A DNA stretch of 64,000 nt from Cryptomeria japonica (taxonomy: Eukaryota > Streptophyta > Pinopsida > Cupressales > Cupressaceae), in NCBI RefSeq assembly GCF_030272615.1, contig NC_081405.1:647534920-647598919 (forward strand), written 5' to 3'. Below the pieces are notes generated by a model. The model saw nothing but the letters and a program-made list of their open reading frames with translations. It did not search any database and had not been told where the DNA came from. Below, piece by piece: positions 11,061-20,735 of this stretch. Each line of letters begins with the position of its first letter. Position 1 is the first letter of the stretch. The position numbers and the translations under genes were made by a program.

Positions 11061-14012
11061 CATTTTGATCTTTAAAAATGATATTCTCTAGAAGGAGTAA
11101 AGTAACTTCAAGTAATATGGTACTTTCATATGTATCCAAATGGAACTCTTCAATAAATCTTCAAGGCCATATTGATTCTTCAAGAGCTACATTCATATTT
11201 TGTCCATTTGATTCAAAGACACATAGAAGATAGTCTTCTTATTAAAGTATTGCACCATCCATGTAATAGCACTTGCACCATATGTTTTGAAGGCACGACC
11301 TCACCATAGAAGAAATAATATAGTTAGTAACATAATAATCAACTTCATTTTTGGTGCAAAGAAAGAACATAATATTATTTTTTTTGTCATTTACCAAAGA
11401 TCATATAATATTACTCATAAATTTAGAATAAATCTAATGCAAGGATATCAACATACATTTTCATGAGAATAAGCATGAATAATGAGTTGTCTTGTTTAAA
11501 AAATAGACATACTAGTACATACAGTAATGATCAATAAAAAAATTAGGCAACGGGTGAGCTATCCTTTCCAGGTTTGCTCCCCAAACAGTTTATAAGGGCG
11601 ATAGTCACCCATTATAAGTAGGTTCTAAAGACCCAATGAATTTAGATGATGCCTAAAGCTCATGAAACATGTTAGCTAAAGTAACACTCAAGAGAGAAAA
11701 AAATAAAGTAGCCAAAAGATTGTTTGAAAATTTTAAGCAATTTACTTTTCAAATAGATGTGTAAGATTTTTCAACTTTTTGCCCTTCCCTTTTGATTCAC
11801 TTGTGATCTTTGTTGTTTTGATTAAAAAGAATGAATTTATGTGATAATATTATATTTGACAACAAGAGGGGAAAGATTTAAAAGCACTATTTAAATCTTT
11901 CAAATATAAAGCATGGATACTTCATCAAGTATGAAACTAGGAAAAAAAGTATAATGCATTGCATATTTATTAATATTCCTTGAGAACTTTAAATCCATGA
12001 TATTATGATGAAAATGGAGGAAAGAGAGTATCCCCTTTACAAAATACTTTATATATCTTGAAATATTGTAGACATATGTTCTCAAGAATGTTTTTGACAA
12101 AAAAAGAATAATCTTACATTAATCATAGACAATGTGCTTTTCATGCACTAGCCACTTTTAATGATAAGATTATTTATATGTATGTGAAGCGTGCAATTAT
12201 GTGAAGCACCATAATGGAGTTTCTATTATACTTAATATGGATTGTCAATACAAATAATGCATAAGAAGGTTATTGGTGAGATTTACCTCATTGAATATTG
12301 CAAATATTTGAGACAATCTAAGTCAATGTTATGAAAATAGTAATTATTTGTGCATCAAGAAATAACTGATCCTTGGATAGATTATTTCTCAAAGGGCTTG
12401 AATTGTTAGCTTAAGAGAGCACCATATGAGCTGGATGAAAAATTTGTCTCCCAACATATTCATTTATCATTAATAGAATGATGAAACTGATGTTTATTTA
12501 AAAGATGAAAAACATCATATTAATAGAATAAATATTGGTCTTATTTATAAAAACCAACATAATGGTACTCTTTTCATTATATAGATGACTTCTATATTTA
12601 AGAATTAGGCATTTAATAGTTCAATAACTTAAAAGATGCATTTTGAAAGAAAAAGAAGAATCACCCTTTGGAACTTGCCTACTTAGCTCTATAAAGCATC
12701 TTTTTTGTGCAGGCCCTGAAGCTCATGGCCCTCTTTCCACACTTCCAGCAAAAACAAAATATCATCAGATGTCATTTTACTCTTTTCGTCAACAATAAGA
12801 GTCATTGAATAAACCCAAGTTTCTGAAAGTAGCACCAAGCTCCTTTCTTTGTGCACATTGTCATCCCATCTACATAGGGGTATGATTCTATTTGCTGCTG
12901 TAAATTAACATATTCTTAGTAATAATTAAACAGTAACTGGTTCCTACAAGTGGCCCTAGGTTGATTTAGGCCATAGATTTATAGATACTACAGTTAGTTT
13001 AATTTTATTACTTTATGTTAAATAGTAAGAAATTGGGTTTTTTGTTTTTTGTTTTTGTTTTTTGTTTTTTTGGGCTTCTTTTTGTATATTGTAGCAGCTA
13101 ACAAGGTGAATGACAAGGCCACTGGTTCTTCACTTCTTTGGGGAGAGGGTAACTTGTATCAACATGATACGATTCTCCTCTTTTGAAAAGACACGTCTCT
13201 CCAACCTTTTACAAAGGACTTTGATTTATTAAAAGGAGAATATGTCTCAAGTGGTATCAAATGCATAAGAATCATGATATCTAAATAATTTCAAGAGTCC
13301 TTCATGTGTTGACGGGGTTGTCTTACGGATGGAATACATTCTATGCTTATGTATAAGATGGAGCATTCTAATTATATATATACAGTATTATTTAGGAATC
13401 ATTTTTTTTTATTGAGAGTGATATTGAATTTTTTGTGATGAGATATTTTTTCTAATTAAACATATTTTGTATTGAAGATCTTATTTAGTAATGATGTATA
13501 TGATTACTTCTCTCTTTCCTCATATTGTAATAACTAATTGTAAAGTTTTTGTTTTTTTAAATAGAAATTTTTAGAGTGATAGCTTGTATTAAGAGTATGA
13601 TATAAATGAAATCAATAATAATTGTAAAGGTGAAGAATGTATAATAAATTAAGAAAAGTGGGGATCCTTAAAAAGGACAAAATAGAAGTGATTTTGATTA
13701 TAAGAATATTGTATTCGAAGGATAGTGAAACAATTTTAAATTGATTATGACATATAATATTTAAAAAGTATCATACATCACTTACTAATCAAATAGATAG
13801 CAATCACAATCCTATACTATATGAATATGTTAGGAAGAAAAAAAAGTTTGAAAACTTCTCTTAGATAATTAAAATTTTGAGTTATCTATGTTGAAAGACA
13901 CACCGAATGTATTGTAAAAAAGGTCTTACACATGTTGATGAACTTAAAGGATTTTTCCATCAAATTATATATATCTTCTAGTATAACCTGTAAAAATGAT
14001 TAGCATAGCCTA

Positions 14013-14028
14013 CTAGGCTCTGATACCA
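14013..14028 (-). other. Element F primer binding site
   Basis: The minus strand reads TGGTATCAGAGCCTAG directly against the LTR edge at 14029. The first 12 bases are a perfect initiator-tRNA-Met primer site. Confidence 0.92.
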
Positions 14029-14537
14029 TGTTAGAAATTAGGATCTTAGGATACTAATCATTATAAACAAGATTATAAAGTAAATGAAATATTAAACATA
14101 CATGCAAAATGTACACATTACACAAGATATACATGGGGAAAACCCTTTCGGGAAAAAACCCCATAAAGCATCATTTAATTAAAACACTTACAAATATAGT
14201 CTATAATAAAATAGACATGAACCTAAGGACACTCCTCCAATACTTCCACATGGCCAATAATACCTTATATGCATAGTGATACAACTCACCATAAAGCTCC
14301 AAAATCACACACCTCTCAAATGAGAGAGAACCTCCTTAAATATAGGAGGAAGGGTGACTTCACTAGTCACACCTTTTCAATAACTCCCACTCATAAATAA
14401 TTAATAATCTAATAGTTATTAGATTATAATTATTTCAAAATGGGATATGCTTATAAAGTGGTTAATATAACCTTATATTAGAACATTATATATAAATGTT
14501 ATAAGGATGTGATCCCTAATAACATTATGTTCTAACA
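14029..14537 (-). repeat. Element F 5' LTR
   Basis: The repeat is TGTTAGAAATTAGG ... GTTCTAACA, 509 bp, with the target duplication acttc directly to its right. It is shorter than its partner because part of the AT-rich segment near 14450-14470 is missing. Confidence 0.9.
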
Positions 14538-16771
14538 ACTTCTTTATTTCCTCATCAAAGAATTTCTGTTTTTCAATTTCTACCTTATCCTTTACTGAAT
14601 CTTCCTTTGTTTTCTCAATGTTTTCTGAGATATATTTACATAATGTATCCAATTGTCCTAAAGAATCTTTGTTATCTATATTACAGTTGGGAGCAATCAC
14701 CTTCAAAATTGGTATGGAATCATCAATTGCTTTGTAGGCTTGTGAGCTGCAGTTGGTTATTTTCTTGATAGAATCTAATAACACTTCAGTCACATTTGTT
14801 GATTTATATACTGATGATGATCTATCAATATGAGTACCAGTGGAAGTAACCAAGCTTGTATTGACCTCTGGTAGGTCTGTTTGTTTCTGCATTTCTTTAA
14901 GCACTAGTTTTCCTACTTCACTAGTTGTTAGTGGCATTGTTTCCTTATGTACCTGTTCCAGTTGTTGTTGTTCTGGAGCCTTTAGCTCTATTTGTTTCAT
15001 TGACTCTATCTATGTCTCAGTCTCTACCTTTTGCTCTTTATCTTCTACCATTTTATTTGTTTCCCCTGCTACTGGAGGCTCACTAGTCATATCTGACTTA
15101 ACAGTTGTATCTTTGTCTACTACTATGTTGATCTTCTGAGTATCAACATTCCCAGTATATAGGACTTTAGGATTAGGATTATTATCCTCTATATCCATAC
15201 TCTCAGCTATCGGTTGATCTTCAATAGTTGTTGATTTTACTGGTGGAGTATTTAAAGAAGGTGGGGGTAAGTTGTCTCTAACCTTGATACTTGGTGGTCC
15301 ACCAACTTTACCTTTCCCCTTGTCTCTATCTTTTTGATATACCTTTATAGGTTTAGGGTTCCTGTATTCTTCTTGTTTTTCTCTCAACCAAGAATATATC
15401 CCATCCATCTTCTATTTCCTCTGTCACTTCATTAACTCCTCCTGCCATTAGTGAAATATGCCAATGTGCAGTAGAGAATACTGATCGGTTGGCCTTTGCA
15501 ATTAGATCATCAATTTCTTGTGGAGAGTTTACCGGATATACAACAAGTAACTTCTCAATTTTTATTTTCTTATCCAATTCTATCACTGCCTGTCTTCTTG
15601 CCTCTAGCCTTTTGAATAATTCATCAAGAATTTCATTGACTACTTCCATCAAAAATTTCTTGTACATATCCATGTGCAATATAACACTATTCTCAACTTC
15701 TTCTTTCTCATCAGTTGTTAGAGTGTCATAAATTTTCTCTATATTTTTTAGTTTACCTTCCTCTATGATTTCATTCAGTAGTATATCAAGAGGAGCCAAG
15801 TCTTTTTTTGTCCTTTTCTTCTTCTTGGGTGTTAGTTTCTTCTTTGGTGTGGTCTTTCTAAATGGAGATCTCACTGCTTGTTGCTTTTGCCTTGTCCTCC
15901 TAGGTGAAGGTGTGGTTGCCGGTGAGTGATCTCTTTTCCTTACAACTCTTTTAAAAGTTGCAGGCATGTCACTTCCTGAAGAAGTACCTACTGGTGATAG
16001 GTGAGTTTTAGGCTGTGGAGCTACTGACTCATCCTCTGTTATGCCAGTTTTCTTCAATACATCTTCCTTAATGGCTTTTGCTTGTCTGGACCCTTTCCTT
16101 ACAACTGCCTTAACCTTTTTCACTCTTTTCTTTGATTGAATTTGGCTTTCTATGGTTTCAGCACTACCAAATATTTCTTCTTTTGGTTCTCTGAGGGCTT
16201 CCAGAAGTGCTTTAGCATATGTTTCAACTATGTGATCATCTGTTTCATAGCCCATCTCGGTTACCCAAACTGTCCTTGGGATGACCGCTTCCATCCAGAT
16301 TTCATCTTTCTTGATGACAAAGCATATATCATCTTTGTATTTGTCTACAATCTTCTGTGATAACCTTACTCTTTTCTTCATTTTAGCTTTTAATGCTTGA
16401 AAGAAGTCATTAATATTGTTTTCCTTGTTCTCACCCATGTTATTGAATAGTTCAGTCAATTGTTTGCCTACCGGTATGTCGTATCGAAGTTCTTTGTAAC
16501 CTATACCAGGAACTTGTTTTGTTATGTGCAGCATTAGGCATACCAACAAATTTCCAAATCTAAAAGTTCCTTTCTTGTCCTTCTTGATCTTTCCAAGATT
16601 GTCAATTAATTCATCCTTTAACCATTCACATATGTCAATTTTTGCATTATCTGTTACCATATCATAAGCACTCTTAATGCATAAACTTGAAACTGAATTT
16701 AGTCTATTAGCATGAGTTGTTTTATACCCTAATATCATACTGATGAATCTCGCATTGATATCTTTTACATC
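14538..16771 (-). pseudogene. NA2 ORF2, central segment (largest intact block)
   Basis: This segment carries the main part of the unknown ORF2 protein. The longest open stretch, 16738-15353, has SLCIKSAYDMV, CEWLKDELIDNLGK, FGNLLVCLMLH, IVDKYKDDICFVIKKDEIW and a Pro/Ser-rich linker, then a Lys-rich run at about 15790-15880 that resembles a nuclear-localisation or nucleic-acid-binding tail. A helical region follows (KEEVENSVILHMDMYKKFL). A frameshift near 15400 moves the frame to 15408-15010 (YQKDRDKGKGKVGG), and after a stop it continues to element F (VTEVLLDSIKKI, CNIDNKDSLGQLDTL). NA1 and NA3 keep the same order. No enzyme motif was found. Confidence 0.8.
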
Positions 16772-17443
16772 TGTAAAGCGGAAAATCGCGAGCGAACACT
16801 AAGTGTTCCCCCCCCACCACTCCGAGGAGAGGGGAAGGAGGTCACTAGGGTTGATGGTTTTCACTTAGGAGAGACTTTACATTCAAAAGAGGGGTCGAAA
16901 CCTACAAGATCCAATCCCACACAATGCAAGATTGGATTCTAAATGAGTTTCAAGGGTTAAGACAGCAAGGCTACCCTCTTTTGTAAAGAATGTAGATAGA
17001 AGGATTAAGCTAGGAATGCATGAAAAGTAAGAAAGATTCACTTGTAAACAGAGATAGGGATATGGGATGAAGCTGCAGACCTGGAATTAGCAGTAAAATG
17101 TCGAGACGGCACTGTCCTACAAATTTGAGTGAAAGTTGATGGGACGATGGCGCCCGGCGTGCACACGGTCCTCCAAAAAATCTGCAAAACGAAGGGGGAT
17201 CTATTCGTCTCTGCACAAGGATTCTAGATCTTCAATTATAGCCGCGTACCTACAACCTACACACAGAAAAGCGAAGACGATTGGGGGGTTAGGGATTAGG
17301 GGTTTGCCCTTAGGTCAAACCCCAGTTTTGGAATTAACCAAGAAATGAGAAATGTTGTAAATGTAAATGATTGTAATGTAAAACAAGTACTAGTACCTTG
17401 TTGTAAGAATATTTGTATTCTTACATGCGAAGGTGTAGATGTT

Positions 17444-17487
17444 GTTGTATGTTGTATGTTGTATGTTGTATGTTGTATGTGGTATGT
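17444..17487. repeat. (TTGTATG)n microsatellite
   Basis: A 7-bp unit, ttgtatg, is repeated about six times inside solo LTR S1, with imperfect ends. Confidence 0.85.
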
Positions 17488-17573
17488 GATCTCCTCTTCA
17501 ATGGTTGAATCCTTGTCTTGAATGCAACACTTAGCCTTGAATGGAGACTTAGAATGCTCAATTGCTTGAAGAA

Positions 17574-17617
17574 ATGCTTGAATGCTTGAATGCTTGAATG
17601 TTTGAATGCTTGAATGT
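17574..17617. repeat. (GCTTGAAT)n microsatellite
   Basis: An 8-bp unit, gcttgaat, with a gtttgaat variant, is repeated about five times inside S1. Confidence 0.85.
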
Positions 17618-18001
17618 TTCTTCTGCCTTTTTTCCATCCATCTCCCAAAATGGGAGAGGAAATGTAGTTTATATACTTGCCAATTAGGGTTGATAGACTA
17701 ATTTTTCCAACCTTAGGCCGACCAGGAAAGATTATTTTCCAAATTGCAAACATAAAGACCCGAGGCCCCAAAAGAGACCGAGCCCAAAATAGGGCCAGGG
17801 ACTAGGGCGCTGGGCGCCATGGTCCCACCTCTAGGGACAGCAGGGTGCAAGGAGGATCATGCCAGGGTGCTGAAAAATGCAGTTTTTGAGGTCATGAGCA
17901 AGTTTTAGGGTCTCCATTCAGGTTTCGTGTTGCGTCGCCATCGTGAAGACCCAAATGCGGTCAAAATTGCAAGTGTTGCAATTTTAGGATGCTACAACAT
18001 C

Positions 18002-18532
18002 GTTAAGCCTTAGAGACCTCTTGTCAAATGTTGCACTAGTTAGGTCTATAACTAGGTCATTGGAAACCTTCTTGGTTTTATCTGGTCTTTTACCGGTGGT
18101 CGGTAACCCTGTGACAACTTTCATAGCTTCCTTGGTGATCTTATGGATTGCATCTAACCAGAAAAATTCTCCATGTACCCTGCTTAAAACTATCCTAATC
18201 ACATCCTTTGGAAATTCAGGAATGTTAAGGATCTCTGTAAATCCTAGGGTCTCAATGATTTTGTGTTCATCTTTACCATTGTTGGTATCATCACATATGA
18301 TGGTTTTATACATGGTTTTAATTTCCTCATTTCCTAACTCTTCAATGTTGCAGTGGATATACATTCTGGGGTCTTCAGCATATACAACTCCCTTAGGAAT
18401 TTGAGAAAAATCACCTAAGGTATCATCCTTCTTTGCTATCTCGGGAACTAACTGAAATACGGGCCTAGGTCTTTTTATTACCTCAACAACAATAGGGTTT
18501 GCTATGTATTCAATTGTAGAGGTGGATGCCAT
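18002..18532 (-). pseudogene. NA2 ORF2, N-terminal segment
   Basis: The ATG at 18532 opens MASTSTIEYIANPIVVEV, matching the starts at 40613 (NA3) and 3531 (NA1), so the start is well supported. The segment is fully open for 177 codons: RPVFQLVPEIAKKDD, QIPKGVVYAEDPRMYIHC, VHGEFFWLDAIHKITKEA and VVTGLPTTG. Solo LTR S1 then interrupts it, and it resumes at 16771. ORF2 begins 243 bases after the gag stop on the same strand. It may be translated from the same RNA by reinitiation or from a spliced RNA; nothing visible decides this. Confidence 0.85.
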
Positions 18533-18774
18533 GATTAAAAACCTTTTACTGCCTTGGATGGATGATTGCTTGGAGTGTGCTTGCTTCTTGCTCGAAATGC
18601 CTTAGCTCGAAGTCTTCACACTCTTCAAAAATTTGAAATCACAGTGAAATGAAATGGAGCCAAAACCTTAATTTTATAATCTCTCTTCACCATCTACCAC
18701 ATTAATTGCATGCCGGTTAAGTATTCACTTAACATTGTTTGCCCGTAATAAGTAATTTCCAACTTCTTATCACT

Positions 18775-19866
18775 CTATCCTACCGGTGAAGCATTGGTTT
18801 GTTCTACCGGTGGAGTATTCTCAATATTTAGATCAGCTTTCCTAATCCATTGTTTTGAGAATTCTTTCTTAACCTCTTCAACTTTTTCTTTACCTTTCAA
18901 GCTAGCACTTTTGTTGTCTATCGATGTTCCTTTACTTCTACAAAATTTAGCAATATGACCAATCTTGTTACATGCATAACAAATTACATTATTCTTCTGA
19001 ATAGCTTTCCCATAAACTATGCCGGTTTGTGTTCTGCATTAATTAGATAAATGTCCAAATCTTCCACAAACATAACATCTCACATTAATTCTACAGTTTT
19101 CAGAGTTGTGACCTACTTTGATGCATTTAGAACATTGTCCAGTGGGTGTGTTGATATTTTGATAATTTCTAGATCTACATTCATTTGCTCTATGACCATA
19201 CTTATTATAGTTAAAGCATTTTTCATTGAATTTATAAGCATTAGGTTGTCTTACCGGTTTGCTGTGATCCTGAGTATTTGCAGTACCGGAGCTTTCACCA
19301 ACTTCAAAGCCAATTCCAAAAGTGTCACCTTTAGGTTTTCGATTCTTCAGCAAGGTGCCAAGTTCCTCTGAGCTTTTCTTGAATTTTTCTTTGTGTTGAT
19401 TTGCAGTTTCCAGTTCTCTTTCCAAGATTTCTGTTTGTCTCATCAGTTCATTTGAGTCATTCTGAGTATGCATCAAATCTATCTTCAACATGTCATTTTC
19501 ATAGCTAAGTCTTGTATTCTCATTTGCTGCATCACTTAGTCTTCTAGTCAATTCTTCTTCATTCTTCTTCCTATCCTCAATCTCTTTGCAAAATCTCATA
19601 GTCATATCCTGCATTTCATTTTTTGTTGTCATGATCTCTTGTTTCAACTTGCTTATCATATCATTAAGTGATTCCTTTTCATCATTCTCATTTTGCAATT
19701 TTTCACAAAGTTCTCTTCTCTTATTTCTTGCTATAGTAAAATTTTCTTGAAGTGCCTGAATGATATCCTGAGCTACCCTTAAATCATCTTCTAGTTTGAT
19801 ATTTTTCAATTTCTCTGCATCATAGTCTGTAAGAGCTCCTTCAAGTTGCTTCATCAGATTTTCCAT
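18775..19866 (-). pseudogene. NA2 gag: coiled coil plus four CCHC knuckles, one in-frame stop
   Basis: This is the best copy of the family Gag, 363 codons from the ATG at 19866 (MENLMKQLEGAL) to TAG at 18775-18777. Roughly residues 1-190 are heptad-rich and charged (KLKNIKLEDDLRVAQD, FCKEIEDRKKNEEELTRRL). Knuckles follow: CFNYNKYGHRANEC (second Cys changed to Tyr), CSKCIKVGHNSENC, CYVCGRFGHLSN then a stop replacing Gln at 19039-19041, and CYACNKIGHIAKFC. The tail has KEFSKQWIRKADLN. A Gag of this type should assemble particles and bind element RNA. It has no fused protease, so particle maturation would need a helper. Confidence 0.85.
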
Positions 19867-19923
19867 CTTTACCGGTGTCAAGATCTTCCTCAAGCTATTA
19901 GGCTTCTGAAAATAGAGGACCAA

Positions 19924-19935
19924 GCTCTGATACCA
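19924..19935 (-). other. NA2 primer binding site
   Basis: The minus strand reads TGGTATCAGAGC, a perfect initiator-tRNA-Met primer site. It lies two bases from the 5' LTR edge at 19938. Confidence 0.95.
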
Positions 19936-19937
19936 AT

Positions 19938-20735
19938 TGCTAGGGGTCCCACAAATACTGAGAGGGGGGGGGTGAATCAGTATCTAACTGGTGATTAGAA
20001 TTTCTTGACTTAAAACATGCAGAACATAATATAACAGTGTACCAGTATGCAAGAAATAATTCAATAAATAGAATCAAGTACATTCACATGAAAAGTACAC
20101 CATAACACAAGATGTTAACGAGGAGACCCAGTGTGGGAAAAACCTCTGTGGGATTTGTGACCCACAATATTCACTCACTGGCCAATAAGAGAATATTACT
20201 TACAATAGGGGCCTACACATGCAGGAAGGCCAACTACCTAGAGCTCACTGCTCAATGGGAAGTCTCACTGACTTACAATAAGGATTATACAAATCCAATA
20301 TCTTGTACTACTTTACAATAGCATCTTCAATGCTTGATTCAGTACCGGTTCCTGCTCTGTTATTTACATATACCCTTTGACCTATATTTTGCACATTAGG
20401 TCTGCCTAATATTTTCCTTAATGCTTCTACTTCACTTCTTCACACATTTCAAAATTTCTATAATGATCTCTTATATATATAAGAGTTATTTTACAATTTG
20501 CCAAGTTGGCTTACAATAATAAACAAAATATTATATAACAAAAATCCTATCGGCCTCTATGCCGGTATACTTCATTGCTTCTATGTCGATGTCGGTGTCT
20601 TGAGTGCTGGTGTAGAGTGTGATCTGTTGATGCCGGTATAATGTCTTTGCTGATGCCATAGGATTGCAAGGTTGCCATCAATGACAAAACCTTCAATCGC
20701 ATACAATGTCTCATTGGAGTGTGCATATGCCAACA
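19938..20735 (-). repeat. NA2 5' LTR
   Basis: The repeat is TGCTAGGGGTCCC ... GCATATGCCAACA, 798 bp, followed by the right target duplication ctaaa (20736-20740). It aligns end to end with 8147-8942. The block shared with copia LTRs is at about 20131-20185. The promoter should lie here, but I could not place a TATA box with confidence. Confidence 0.92.

Larger units (their letters stand above)
10171..14028 (-). other. Element F internal region, non-coding, with short tandem repeats
   Basis: The PPT (ctccccctta, minus-strand purines) begins at 10171. The rest is AT-rich with no credible gene. It holds a 16-bp repeat unit in almost three copies (10477-10516, tttacaaggagaagaa), a 53-bp unit in 2.4 copies (10934-11060, gtgcccatgatcttcaa), a pair of blocks 129 bp apart (from about 10693 and 10822, ctaggatttagccacta) and a T-rich run at about 13035-13078. 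I see no conserved RNA structure, though folding was not computed. Confidence 0.7.
9650..14537 (-). mobile_element. Element F: small non-autonomous LTR element
   Basis: Two LTRs of 521 and 509 bp flank 3.86 kb with no reading frame above about 66 codons. The ends carry a perfect 5-bp duplication, acttc (9645-9649 and 14538-14542). A PBS adjoins the right LTR and a PPT adjoins the left LTR, so the element is on the minus strand. It splits NA2 ORF2 between the IEKQKFFDEEIKK region and the C-terminal coiled coil. All proteins for movement must have come from elsewhere. Confidence 0.9.
16772..17996. repeat. S1: solo LTR in NA2 ORF2
   Basis: This 1,225-bp sequence starts TGTAAAGCGG and ends GGATGCTACA, flanked by perfect 5-bp duplications acatc (16767-16771 and 17997-18001). 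There is no PBS, PPT or coding region, so it is a solo LTR left by recombination between the two LTRs of a full element. It shares gggcgccatggtcc (17812-17825) and the ending gctaca with S2. It contains two microsatellites. Small reading frames within it are low-complexity and are not called genes. Orientation is not certain. Confidence 0.85.
8147..20735 (-). mobile_element. NA2: pol-less LTR retroelement with gag and ORF2, itself interrupted twice
   Basis: Two LTRs of 796 and 798 bp, a PBS, a PPT and a perfect 5-bp target duplication define a complete element inserted in LINE ORF2. Its internal region codes only for Gag and ORF2, and no pol motif is present. Removing element F and solo LTR S1, each with one target copy, leaves about 6.5 kb. 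By eye the LTRs differ at several percent of positions, so the insertion is not recent. It is the reference copy of the family because the coding frames are least damaged. Confidence 0.9.

Noticed and set aside
14013-14028. tRNA-Met gene fragment
   Set aside because: TGGTATCAGAGC strings here, at 4957, 19924 and 61021 are primer sites adjoining LTRs. No cloverleaf surrounds them.
17010-17637. Open frames in solo LTR S1, one of them Thr/His-rich over a microsatellite
   Set aside because: They cover (TTGTATG)n and (GCTTGAAT)n runs, so they are repeat artefacts.
9157-18532. Assigning NA ORF2 to the plant mobile domain or another plant transposon protein family
   Set aside because: Some phrases look similar in style (for example HKITKEA), but I could not match the defining motifs that are clear in the ORF at 31986-32594.
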